Both the position numbers and the translations under genes were made by a program. Shown here in pieces: positions 9,360-17,466 of a stretch of DNA of 64,000 nucleotides. Within the stretch, counting starts at the first letter, position 1. Every line of letters starts with the position of its first letter. A model generated the notes under the pieces. The model was given only the letters and a program-made list of their open reading frames with translations, was not told the DNA's origin and made no database searches. Origin of the DNA: Pseudorhizobium flavum (GTDB lineage: Bacteria > Pseudomonadota > Alphaproteobacteria > Rhizobiales > Rhizobiaceae); assembly GCF_902502825.2 (NCBI RefSeq), contig NZ_LR723670.1:2170001-2234000 (forward strand). Reading direction: 5' to 3'.

Positions 9360-10522
9360 TGGCTCGCCACCTCCGCAGTCTCCGGCGCCCCGGCAATACG
9401 GACGTCGGCACCTTCACGGACCCGTTGCAGGCCTTCGACCACCACGGCATCGTCGGCTTTCAGCTCGGCATCCACCAGCACGACATCGGGGTTGCGCTGG
9501 ATGATCCGCACGCGCGTCTTCACCGACTTGCCATCGACGACCTGCCAGACATAGGAGCCTTCCGCATCCCACTGTACCGCCAGCGGATCTACGGCCGGGA
9601 AGGTATCGCCGGCGAAGCGCATGCCGACGCTGAAGGCCATGCCGGCGCGCAGCTTGTCCTCCGGGTTGTCGATGCGGGCGCGGATGCGGAGCGTGCGGCT
9701 TGCCGGATCCACGCGGTTGTCGATCGCATGGACGACCCCGGTGAAGGCGTCGCCAGGGCGGGCAATGGATGTCGCCTCGACCGGATGACCGACGGAGATG
9801 GCGGTCGCGAAGCGTTCCGGCGCCCAGAAGTCCACCAGAAGCGACGACCGGTCATCGATCGTGACAATCGCGGTCTGGGTGGTGACATTGTCGCCGACAT
9901 TGGCCGGCACGATCCCTGCCACGCCATCGATCGGCGAGACGATTTCGCGGCGTTTCAGGTTGAGTTCGGCGGTCGAGACTTCCAGCTTCGCCGTCTCCTC
10001 GGCGATCTGCGCATCAAGCACATCGAGCCGCGACACAGAACGCAGGTTGCTGAGCGACTGGGAGCGCTCGGTCGCGCTACGAAGCGCAACCTGCGCCCGG
10101 TCACGCGCAATCACCTGCTCGTCGTCGTCGAGGCGAGCCAGCACCTGGCCCTTCGTGACCTTGTCGCCTGCCGACACCAGGATTTCCTCGATGGTGCCTG
10201 ACGCCTGAGGCATGACGACAACGGACTGGATCGCCTCTCCGCTGCCGATCGCCGCCAGCCGGTCGTTGACCGTTCCGGTTGCCACGGCCTCCGTCACGAC
10301 CACGGTCGCGCGTCCGCCGGGGCCCCTGCCCGGCCCGCCATTCCTGCCCGCGCCGGGAGCCTCCGCGTCCTGAGCCGCTTGCGGCCGGATGGCAGCAACG
10401 ATCGCCTCGGGCACGCCCATCCTCGCCAGCGTGTCGCCCGCGCCGGGCACCATGAAGACCCAGAGACAGAGGGCGACGACGACGGCAACGAGACTGAGGA
10501 GCAGTTGCTTCCAGATGCGCAT
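9356..10522 (-). CDS. RND efflux periplasmic adaptor (membrane fusion protein)
   Basis: A 388-residue HlyD/AcrA-type adaptor linking the RND permease to an outer-membrane channel. An N-terminal membrane segment (LLLSLVAVVVALCLWVFMV) is followed by a Gly/Arg/Pro linker. Then come the split lipoyl domain (VVVMPQASGTIEEILVSAGDKVTKGQVLARLDDD and SPIDGVAGIVPANVGDNVT), a helical hairpin and the beta-barrel/membrane-proximal region. The frame extends upstream to 10603, but the ATG at 10522 is preferred: GGAG lies 8 nt upstream and the membrane anchor begins there. It is first in an operon with the permease. Confidence 0.92.
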   Translation of the reverse strand: MRIWKQLLLSLVAVVVALCLWVFMVPGAGDTLARMGVPEAIVAAIRPQAAQDAEAPGAGRNGGPGRGPGGRATVVVTEAVATGTVNDRLAAIGSGEAIQSVVVMPQASGTIEEILVSAGDKVTKGQVLARLDDDEQVIARDRAQVALRSATERSQSLSNLRSVSRLDVLDAQIAEETAKLEVSTAELNLKRREIVSPIDGVAGIVPANVGDNVTTQTAIVTIDDRSSLLVDFWAPERFATAISVGHPVEATSIARPGDAFTGVVHAIDNRVDPASRTLRIRARIDNPEDKLRAGMAFSVGMRFAGDTFPAVDPLAVQWDAEGSYVWQVVDGKSVKTRVRIIQRNPDVVLVDAELKADDAVVVEGLQRVREGADVRIAGAPETAEVASQ

Positions 10523-10799
10523 TAAGATCTCCGGCGGGAGTAGTACGGATGAATGGCGGCAATATCTATGCCGGCGACTATACATGCAATTCGCGATCGG
10601 CATCCTTACGGATTTGTAACATCGTGGGATTTCACGCAGATGTCAGATCGCGCGTCTGATGCATGCGCTGTACATCCTTGCCCCTCCCCGGCATTTCGCC
10701 CGGCCATACCTTGATTTTGCCATCGGCTGATGAAAGGACAGGAATGAAACCAGAACATCTTCTCTGGCCTTTCAGGTCCGAATCACTACATTGACCCGC

Positions 10800-13298
10800 A
10801 TGAGTAACGTTTTCGACGACATTCCGTTCTTCGACGAGGAACCGGAACCCCGCCGTCCTTCGCAACCGGCGCCACCAACGGCCGCCGCAGGACAGGGATC
10901 AGGGCTCGGCATTGCCGCCCGCGCCATGGCCGCGCGCGACCAGAACCGTGCAATGCCCGACTATCTCTCCGGCCTCAATCCCGAGCAGCGGGAAGCCGTT
11001 GAGACGCTGGACGGCCCGGTGCTGGTGCTGGCCGGCGCCGGCACGGGCAAGACGCGCGTGCTGACGACCCGCATCGCCCACATCCTTGCAACGGGCAAGG
11101 CTTTCCCGTCGCAGATCCTCGCCGTCACCTTCACCAACAAGGCTGCGCGCGAGATGAAGGAGCGCATCGGCGTGCTCGTCGGCGGCGCCGTGGAAGGCAT
11201 GCCTTGGCTCGGCACCTTCCACTCGATCGGCGTGAAGCTCCTGCGCCGCCATGCGGAGCTCGCGGGGCTGCGTTCCGACTTCACCATTCTCGATACCGAC
11301 GACGTGATCCGGCTGATCAAGCAGTTGATCCAGGCGGAGGGCCTGGACGACAAGCGCTGGCCGGCCCGCCAGTTCGCCGGCATGATCGACAACTGGAAGA
11401 ACAAGGGCCTGACGCCGAAGGACATTCCCGAGGGCGACGCCCGCGCCTTTGCCAATGGCAAGGGCCGCGAACTCTACCGGGCCTATCAGGACCGACTGAA
11501 GACGCTGAACGCCTGCGACTTCGGCGATCTGCTGCTCCATCCGATCGCGATCTTCCGCGACCACCCGGATATCCTGAAAGATTATCACGGCAAATTCCGC
11601 TACATCCTGGTGGACGAGTACCAGGACACCAATACGGCTCAGTACATGTGGCTGCGGCTCTTGGCCCAGCGACCGAAGGGCGTGCCGCAGAACGTCTGCT
11701 GCGTAGGCGACGACGACCAGTCGATCTACGGCTGGCGCGGCGCCGAGGTGGACAACATCTTGCGCTTCGAAAAGGACTTCCTGGGCGCCCGCGTGATCAA
11801 GCTGGAGCGCAACTACCGCTCCACCGAGCATATCCTCGGTGCCGCCGGCCACCTGATCGCCCACAACGAGGGGCGCCTCGGCAAGACGCTCTTCACCGAC
11901 CGCAGCGATCCGGACGACGAGAAGGTGCAGGTGCATGCCGCCTGGGACTCCGAAGAAGAGGCCCGCGCCGTTGGCGAGGAGATCGAGCGGCTGCAGCGCG
12001 GCGATGCGGACGGGAAGAAGCATGCGCTGAACGACATGGCGATCCTCGTGCGCGCCTCCTTCCAGATGCGCGAGTTCGAAGACCGCTTTGTCACGCTCGG
12101 CCTCAACTACCGCGTCATCGGCGGGCCGCGCTTCTACGAGCGGCTCGAGATCCGCGACGCCATGGCCTATTTCCGCCTTACCTGCCAGCCGGCCGACGAC
12201 CTCGCCTTCGAGCGGATCGTCAACACACCAAAGCGCGGGCTGGGCGACACCACGGTGCGCACGCTGCACGACTACGCCCGTGCCCGCGACATCCCAATGC
12301 TGGCTGCCGCGAGCGAAATCATCGAGACGGACGAGCTGAAACCGAAGGCGCGCAAGGCGCTCTTCGACGTGATTCAAAGCTTCAGGAATTGGCAGGAACG
12401 GCTTGAGAAGATTCCGCATATCGAGCTTGCCGAGCAGATCCTCGAAGAGTCCGGCTATACCGACATGTGGAAGAACGACAAGTCGGCTGAAGCGCCTGGA
12501 CGGCTGGAAAACCTCAAGGAACTGATCCGCTCCATGGAGCAGTTCGAGTCCATGCGGGGCTTCCTCGAGCATGTCTCGCTGGTCATGGATGCCGAGCAGA
12601 ACGAGGATCTCGACGCCGTCTCGATCATGACGCTGCACTCCGCCAAGGGGCTGGAATTCGACACCGTCTTCCTGCCCGGCTGGGAGGAAGGCCTGTTTCC
12701 GCACCAGCGGGCGCTCGACGAAGGCGGCCGCTCCGGGCTGGAGGAGGAACGCCGCCTCGCCTATGTCGGGATCACCCGCGCCAAGCGCCGCTGCCATATC
12801 TGGTTCGTCTCCAACCGACGCATCCACGGGCTCTGGCAATCCACCATGCCCTCGCGCTTCCTCGACGAGCTGCCGGCCCATCATGTTGACGTCGCGGCTT
12901 CCGAGAGCAACTATGGCGGCTATGGCGGGCGCGGCGGCTACGGCCAGTCGCGCTTCGACAAGGCCGACCCCTTCGCCAACACCTATTCCACTCCCGGCTG
13001 GAAGCGTGCCCAGGCCAACCAGACGAACGCCACCCGCGACAACTGGGGTACCCGCTCCGGCCACGCGGTGGAACGCATCGGCTACGGCGAAAGCGGTCCG
13101 CGCACCCGCACCATTGAGGGCGAACTGGTGGCGAAATCCGTCGCCGACACGCCCTCGCAATTCACCGTCGGCGACCGCGTCTTCCACATCAAGTTCGGCA
13201 ACGGCAACATCGCTTCGATCGAAGGCAACAAGCTGACCATCGACTTCGACAAGGCCGGCCAGAAGCGGGTGCTGGAAGGGTTTGTGGAGCGGGTGTGA
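10800..13298 (+). CDS. uvrD: ATP-dependent DNA helicase UvrD/PcrA
   Basis: An 832-residue superfamily 1A 3'-5' helicase for nucleotide-excision and mismatch repair. Motif I (AGAGTGKT) is at 78-85; motif Ia (TFTNKAAREM), motif II (VDEYQDT), motif III (GDDDQSIYGWRGA), motif IV (LERNYRS), motif V (IMTLHSAKGLEFD) and motif VI (EERRLAYVGITRAK) follow in order. After a Gly/Tyr-rich linker (NYGGYGGRGGYG) there is the PcrA-type Tudor-like C-terminus starting FTVGDRVFHIKFG. ATG 10800 is preferred to the in-frame TTG at 10791. The stop overlaps the GTG of the next gene. The ~280-base intergenic upstream is expected to hold divergent promoters. Confidence 0.96.
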   Translation: MSNVFDDIPFFDEEPEPRRPSQPAPPTAAAGQGSGLGIAARAMAARDQNRAMPDYLSGLNPEQREAVETLDGPVLVLAGAGTGKTRVLTTRIAHILATGKAFPSQILAVTFTNKAAREMKERIGVLVGGAVEGMPWLGTFHSIGVKLLRRHAELAGLRSDFTILDTDDVIRLIKQLIQAEGLDDKRWPARQFAGMIDNWKNKGLTPKDIPEGDARAFANGKGRELYRAYQDRLKTLNACDFGDLLLHPIAIFRDHPDILKDYHGKFRYILVDEYQDTNTAQYMWLRLLAQRPKGVPQNVCCVGDDDQSIYGWRGAEVDNILRFEKDFLGARVIKLERNYRSTEHILGAAGHLIAHNEGRLGKTLFTDRSDPDDEKVQVHAAWDSEEEARAVGEEIERLQRGDADGKKHALNDMAILVRASFQMREFEDRFVTLGLNYRVIGGPRFYERLEIRDAMAYFRLTCQPADDLAFERIVNTPKRGLGDTTVRTLHDYARARDIPMLAAASEIIETDELKPKARKALFDVIQSFRNWQERLEKIPHIELAEQILEESGYTDMWKNDKSAEAPGRLENLKELIRSMEQFESMRGFLEHVSLVMDAEQNEDLDAVSIMTLHSAKGLEFDTVFLPGWEEGLFPHQRALDEGGRSGLEEERRLAYVGITRAKRRCHIWFVSNRRIHGLWQSTMPSRFLDELPAHHVDVAASESNYGGYGGRGGYGQSRFDKADPFANTYSTPGWKRAQANQTNATRDNWGTRSGHAVERIGYGESGPRTRTIEGELVAKSVADTPSQFTVGDRVFHIKFGNGNIASIEGNKLTIDFDKAGQKRVLEGFVERV

Positions 13299-13744
13299 CG
13301 ATGGCCGGCGCTCTTTCGCCGCGGCTCCAGGTAATCGTGGACAAACTGCCATTGCGCCCCGGGATGCGCGTCCTCGAAATAGGCTGTGGACCCGGCGCCG
13401 CCGCCCGGGAAATTGCCCGACAGATAGGCCGCGGGTGGGTTCTGGGCATCGACCGCTCAGCCACCGCAATCCAGCAGGCGATCCGGGCTTCCGAGTACGA
13501 GATGAGTTCGGAAATCCTGACGTTTCGTCAGGTTGCGGCCGAGGAATTGACGCTGCATGCCGGTGAAGGTCCGTTCGATCTCGTACTGGCCGTTCGTGTC
13601 GGCGCTCTTGATGGTCGCCACCCCGAGGCCGGTCGTCGAGCCATGGAGAGAATAGCGGTCGTGCTGGCCCCCGGGGGAGAACTATGGGTGGACGGGCAGC
13701 GGCGTCCGATCAGCCCTGATGCTCTCCCCTCGAGCCCGAAGTAG
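13295..13744 (+). CDS. Class I SAM-dependent methyltransferase, small
   Basis: A 149-residue protein with the SAM-binding motif I (RVLEIGCGPGAAAREIA, around 26-42), an acidic motif II (VLGIDRS) and the motif IV-like stretch GPFDLVLAVRVGAL. It is shorter than a standard methyltransferase domain. The substrate is unknown. GTG 13295 is chosen because GGAG at 13286-13289 has correct spacing and the GTGA overlaps the uvrD stop; ATG 13301 is the alternative. Its 3' end overlaps the end of the convergent NmrA-like gene by 35 bases. Confidence 0.75.
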   Translation: MTMAGALSPRLQVIVDKLPLRPGMRVLEIGCGPGAAAREIARQIGRGWVLGIDRSATAIQQAIRASEYEMSSEILTFRQVAAEELTLHAGEGPFDLVLAVRVGALDGRHPEAGRRAMERIAVVLAPGGELWVDGQRRPISPDALPSSPK

Positions 13745-14588
13745 CCGCCTCAAGATAAGCCCTCAACCCCACTTTCCCCCTCCTGACTTCACTCAGGTCT
13801 GGCATCGGCATGGTGACAGCAAGTCTGGTCATTCCCGCGTATGACCGAGCGGCGGATTGCGAGAAGCCGAAGCTGAGGAAGGTTTCCTCCCACCGTTCTG
13901 GCGGAATGCTAGCAACCTTCACTGGTCGATTATGCAAATCCGACAGCGCAGTTGCTACATCGTTGGAGGTATAGCGCTCTGGACCCTCCGCATGCACCAC
14001 ACGGATTTCTCCCGGAGGATCTGTCATCAGTTCAGCCGCAGCCTCCCCAAGGTCCTGCGGCGCCACCATCGCCAAACGAAAATCTGCCGGGAAGAATGTT
14101 GTCAAAATTCCCTCGCGTCTGGCAAGTTCAAGGCTCATCTCCCAGTTCGTCATGTAATAGGCGGCCCGCAGGATGCTTGTCGGAATGGGCAAGCCTAGCA
14201 GCCCCTGTTCCAGCTCGAACAGCGTTCCCAGATCGCCGATATTCTTCCCCTTCCGCGCGCCGTAGGTGGAGTGCCCGACGACTTTCTCCAGGCCCGAACC
14301 CTCGATCGCCGACAAGATGGAGGCAATGGTTCTCCTTTCCTCGGCATCCGGATCCTGTTCCGGTGATGCAGGCGGGTTGAGCGCGAACAGTCGTTTTCCC
14401 TGACGGAAAACTGCTCTGAGACCCTCAGTGTCATGAATGTCCGCAACCGCAATGGCAGCACCGAGGCCCCGAAGGTCGTCGGCCCGCTCCGCCGTCCGGG
14501 TAACCACCGTCACCGGCTCGCCGCGCGCTAGAAGAGCCAGCGCCGTCGCCCTCCCAACATGGCCCGTTCCGCCAAGGATGATATGCAT
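13710..14588 (-). CDS. NmrA-like NAD(P)-binding protein
   Basis: A 292-residue atypical short-chain dehydrogenase of the NmrA/HSCARG type. The N-terminus has the Rossmann dinucleotide motif GGTGHVGRA (residues 6-14) and VVTRTAERADDLRGLGA, typical of proteins that bind NAD(P) and act as reductases or redox sensors. The catalytic YxxxK of classical SDRs is not evident. It lies 53 nt downstream of the NTF2-like gene on the same strand and probably shares its transcript. The HTH regulator divergent from that gene is a candidate controller. Substrate unknown. Confidence 0.8.
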   Translation of the reverse strand: MHIILGGTGHVGRATALALLARGEPVTVVTRTAERADDLRGLGAAIAVADIHDTEGLRAVFRQGKRLFALNPPASPEQDPDAEERRTIASILSAIEGSGLEKVVGHSTYGARKGKNIGDLGTLFELEQGLLGLPIPTSILRAAYYMTNWEMSLELARREGILTTFFPADFRLAMVAPQDLGEAAAELMTDPPGEIRVVHAEGPERYTSNDVATALSDLHNRPVKVASIPPERWEETFLSFGFSQSAARSYAGMTRLAVTMPMPDLSEVRRGKVGLRAYLEAATSGSRGEHQG

Positions 14589-14641
14589 TCGTCTCTCCTA
14601 TGTTCTGGAAGACTAGGGGACGGACACCGGTTTTCCACCCG

Positions 14642-14995
14642 CTACCCCTCCAGAAACCCCACCACCTCCGTCACCCTTCCCGCCGCGTCCAACCGCGCTA
14701 CGTCCATGCCGCGCGCGACGGCCTCGCCGTTGGGTGAGACGAGGGTCCAGGAGAAGCGGGTGAACGGCCCGTGGCCGTCGGGGGTGCCGGAAAGCTCGAA
14801 GCGGTGGCCGGGGAAGTGGCTGCGAGCGGCGGCGATCATGGCGGAGATTCCGGCAGGTCCCTTGCCCTGCATCAGCGGGTCGGCATAGTAGGCGTCCGCG
14901 GTCCAGCCCTTGGTTAGCGCGTCGGTCCGGGCGGCGTCGTCCGCCTCGTTCCAGAGGGCGAGATAGGCGTTGGCGATGGCGAGATGGTCGGTCAT
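14642..14995 (-). CDS. NTF2-like (SnoaL-type) protein
   Basis: A 117-residue alpha+beta-barrel protein (DHLAIANAYLALWNEADDAAR..., then WTADAYYADPLMQGKG) matching SnoaL-like/NTF2 superfamily proteins, which include small isomerases, cyclases and ligand-binding proteins. The open frame reaches 15130, but ATG 14995 is the start: AAGGAG lies just upstream and homology begins there. It is transcribed divergently from the HTH regulator, with a perfect palindrome in between. Function within the module is unknown. Confidence 0.8.
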   Translation of the reverse strand: MTDHLAIANAYLALWNEADDAARTDALTKGWTADAYYADPLMQGKGPAGISAMIAAARSHFPGHRFELSGTPDGHGPFTRFSWTLVSPNGEAVARGMDVARLDAAGRVTEVVGFLEG

Positions 14996-15053
14996 GGTCG
15001 TGCTCCTTTCGTTGATCACGGCCCGAACCTGACCGGGCTGAGGACGCAGAACA

Positions 15054-15070
15054 ATTACCTCCGAGGTAAT
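15054..15070. promoter_or_regulatory. Perfect 17-bp palindrome, probable HTH-regulator operator
   Basis: ATTACCTCCGAGGTAAT has two 8-bp arms (ATTACCTC/GAGGTAAT) around one central base. It lies in the 108-bp region between the divergent NTF2-like (minus, ATG 14995) and HTH (plus, ATG 15104) genes, 34 bases before the HTH start. This is where an autoregulatory operator controlling both genes would be expected. The link to the neighbouring XRE/MmyB-type protein is inferred from position and symmetry. Confidence 0.65.
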
Positions 15071-15103
15071 CGTATTCCGCCGCTCCTCTGATAGGGTCCG
15101 CCC

Positions 15104-15940
15104 ATGACCCAGGCAGACACCCTCACCCAATCACCCTCGCCCCCGACCGGCGTCGGCACCGTGCTTCGCGAATGGCGCAGCCGCCGGCGCATGAGCCAGC
15201 TCGACCTAGCGCTCGACGCCGAAATATCAGCCCGGCACCTGAGCTTCGTCGAAAGCGGCCGATCCTCGCCAAGCCGCGACCTGCTACTAAGGCTCGCCGA
15301 GCGGCTGTCGATGCCGCTGCGTGCTCAGAACCGCCTGCTCCTTTCGGCCGGCTATGCACCCGTTCATCCGGAAGCGGCCTTCGATGCGCCGGAGCTTACG
15401 GAGATACGGCAGACGGTGGAGACCATCCTGACGGGCCACATGCCCTTCCCCGCCATTGCTGTCGACGGGCAGTGGACCCTGCTGCAGGCGAACGCAGCCG
15501 CGACGGCACTGTTCGAAGGCATTGATCCCATAGTGCTGGCGCCGCCGCTCAACGTGCTGCGGCTCAGCCTCCATCCGCAGGGACTGGCGCCCCGGATCGC
15601 AAACCTCGGCGAATGGAGGCACCACGTGCTGGAGCGATTGCGGGTGCAGATGGAGGGCTCGGGCGATCCCTTCCTGGCAGAATTGCATGCGGAGCTTTCC
15701 GCCTATCCGGCGCCGCCGGCACCGAAGGAGAATCGCACCCACCCGCTGCTTGCCGTGCCGCTCGAACTGCGCATGCCGGGAAACGACCGGGTGCTTCGCT
15801 TCATATCGACCACCACCGTCTTCAGCACCGCAACCAGTGTCACCCTCTCCGAACTGGCGCTGGAATGCTTTTACCCCGCAGACGCCGAGACCCTGGTAAC
15901 CCTGATGCAAAGCCAAGAAAGGAGCGTGTCATTAGCGTAA
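15104..15940 (+). CDS. Helix-turn-helix regulator with MmyB-like ligand domain
   Basis: A 278-residue XRE-family regulator. Residues about 17-73 form the HTH (LREWRSRRRMSQLDLALDAE, then ISARHLSFVESGRSSPSRDLLLRLAERL). Residues about 100-270 are the MmyB-type ligand-binding domain (PFPAIAVDGQWTLLQANAAATALF ... NRTHPLLAVPLELRMPG ... FISTTTVFSTATSVTLSELALECFYP), a PAS-like fold in this family. It is divergent from an NTF2-like/NmrA-like pair and overlaps the start of a monooxygenase-like gene downstream, so it probably regulates a small redox module. It likely binds the palindrome at 15054-15070. Confidence 0.85.
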   Translation: MTQADTLTQSPSPPTGVGTVLREWRSRRRMSQLDLALDAEISARHLSFVESGRSSPSRDLLLRLAERLSMPLRAQNRLLLSAGYAPVHPEAAFDAPELTEIRQTVETILTGHMPFPAIAVDGQWTLLQANAAATALFEGIDPIVLAPPLNVLRLSLHPQGLAPRIANLGEWRHHVLERLRVQMEGSGDPFLAELHAELSAYPAPPAPKENRTHPLLAVPLELRMPGNDRVLRFISTTTVFSTATSVTLSELALECFYPADAETLVTLMQSQERSVSLA

Positions 15941-16239
15941 CCTACCTGATCGAGTTCGACGTCATGCCCACGGAGCGCGAGCGCTTCCTGAGGCTGATGA
16001 ACGGCGTGCTGGACGCCATGCGCCACGAGGCGATGTTCGTCGGAGCCACCCTCCATGCCGATCCCGAGAACGACACTCGTTTTCTCCTGCACGAGACATG
16101 GCAGAGCCATGAGGATGTCCTCTCCGTTCAGCTGGCCCGCCCCTACCGCGAGGAATGGCATGCAGCGCTGCCGGACCTCTTGGCGGCCGAGCGGAAGATC
16201 TCCATCTGGCAGCCGCTGCGCAGCGACCTGTCAGTGTGA
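15931..16239 (+). CDS. Antibiotic biosynthesis monooxygenase-like (ABM) protein, probable ATT start
   Basis: A 102-residue ferredoxin-like-fold protein. ISVTYLIEFDVMPTERERFLRLMNGVLDAMRHE followed by ATLHADPENDTRFLLHETWQSHEDV is the ABM/quinol-monooxygenase pattern. No ATG, GTG or TTG precedes the first beta strand in this frame. AAAGGAG at 15918-15924 stands 6 nt before ATT 15931, which would start the protein exactly where homologues do. ATG 15964 would remove the first strand, and CTG 15946 is another option. The start overlaps the last 10 nt of the HTH gene, suggesting translational coupling. A sequencing error near 15926 is the main alternative. Confidence 0.75.
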   Translation: MSVTYLIEFDVMPTERERFLRLMNGVLDAMRHEAMFVGATLHADPENDTRFLLHETWQSHEDVLSVQLARPYREEWHAALPDLLAAERKISIWQPLRSDLSV

Positions 16240-16320
16240 TCCACGCGACGCTGCTCGGCGACCCGTTGCGCTGGATCGGAACGGCGGATAGGTCTCGTGG
16301 AGCATAGGAGGAGGCTTGGC

Positions 16321-17466
16321 ATGTTTCTCACCAATCACGACGTCGCCGAACTCACCGCCTGGCGGCGAAAGCTGCATGCCATGCCGGAAGTCTCCGGCGA
16401 CGAAGTGGCGACGGCGGCCGAGGTGCAGGCCTTCCTCGCCGAGACGGCCCCGGACAAGGTGATCTCCGGACTGGGCGGCACGGGCGTCGCGGCGGTCTTC
16501 GAGGGCGACGAAGCCGGACCGACCGTGCTCTTTCGCTGCGAACTCGACGCCCTGCCCATCGAGGAGATCTCGGACCTGCCGCACCGCTCGCGCCTGCCCG
16601 GCAAAGGCCATATGTGCGGCCATGACGGGCACACGGCGACGGTTGCGGCACTTGCGCGGGGATTTGCAAAGCAGCGCCCCCAGCGCGGCCGCGTCGTGCT
16701 GATGTTCCAGCCGGCCGAAGAAACCGGCGCCGGTGCCGCGGCGGTGATTGCTGACGAGCGATTCGCGGAAATCCGGCCTGATTACTCTTTCTCGCTGCAC
16801 AACCTGCCGGGGCTGCCGCTCGGCCATGTCTGGCTGAAGGAAGGCATCGCCAACTGCGCCTCGCGCGGGTTGAAGATCATGCTGACGGGCAAGACGGCGC
16901 ATGCATCCGCACCGGAAACGGGTAGGTCGCCGATGCGGGCGATCGCATTCCTGATGCCGGCATTGACGGATCTCAGCCGAGGCACCGTTGCCGGTGGGGA
17001 TTTCGTTCTCGCCACGGTGGGGCATGTGCACCTGGGCGAACCGGCCTTCGGCATTGCACCAGCCTATGCGGAACTCTGGGTAACGCTGCGCACGACCACG
17101 AACGACCAGATGCAGGCATTGGTGGATGCGGCAGAAGGACTGGCGCGGGAGGCGGCGGAGAGGGACGGGTTGGCGCTCGATACAAGCTACCACGAGATCT
17201 TCAGCCATTGCGACAATCAGCCGGAAGCCGTGACGATCCTGAGGGCGTCTCTCGATGCGGAAGGTGTCACCCATGAGCCGGGCGAGGCGCTGCGGGCCTC
17301 GGAGGACTTCGGCTTGTTCGGCACTGTCTCGAAATCGGCAATGTTCTATCTCGGCGCCGGCGAGAAGCACCCTGCCCTGCACAATCCGGACTATGACTAT
17401 CCCGATGACCTGATCCCGCTCGGCGCCCGTATCTTCATGCGCACGGCCAGGGACTTGCTCGGTTAG
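16321..17466 (+). CDS. M20 family amidohydrolase/metallopeptidase
   Basis: A 381-residue M20D-type hydrolase, the family of N-acyl amino acid amidohydrolases (hippurate hydrolase, IAA-amino acid hydrolase). Metal-binding motifs are visible: HMCGHDGH at 97-104, QPAEETGAG at 131-138, SLHNLPG near 160, and SEDFG near the C-terminus. Between the catalytic halves is the dimerisation domain (KIMLTGKTAHASAPETG). ATG 16321 is preferred because AGGAGGAGG ends 7 nt upstream; an in-frame ATG at 16297 lacks such a site. Its stop overlaps the stop of the convergent DUF2778 gene (TTAG). The natural substrate is unknown. Confidence 0.88.
   Translation: MFLTNHDVAELTAWRRKLHAMPEVSGDEVATAAEVQAFLAETAPDKVISGLGGTGVAAVFEGDEAGPTVLFRCELDALPIEEISDLPHRSRLPGKGHMCGHDGHTATVAALARGFAKQRPQRGRVVLMFQPAEETGAGAAAVIADERFAEIRPDYSFSLHNLPGLPLGHVWLKEGIANCASRGLKIMLTGKTAHASAPETGRSPMRAIAFLMPALTDLSRGTVAGGDFVLATVGHVHLGEPAFGIAPAYAELWVTLRTTTNDQMQALVDAAEGLAREAAERDGLALDTSYHEIFSHCDNQPEAVTILRASLDAEGVTHEPGEALRASEDFGLFGTVSKSAMFYLGAGEKHPALHNPDYDYPDDLIPLGARIFMRTARDLLG

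Noticed and set aside
12908..12955. Short GGC-rich direct repeats
   Set aside because: Codon repeats for the Gly/Tyr linker of UvrD, not a separate element.
10899..13469. Long open frame (856 codons) antisense to uvrD
   Set aside because: It mirrors the high-GC coding frame of uvrD exactly, lacks an RBS and has no recognisable domain; it is a codon-bias shadow.
15613..15930. Long upstream extension of the ABM frame (over the HTH gene)
   Set aside because: Overlaps the well-supported HTH coding region in another frame; ABM homology begins at about 15931.
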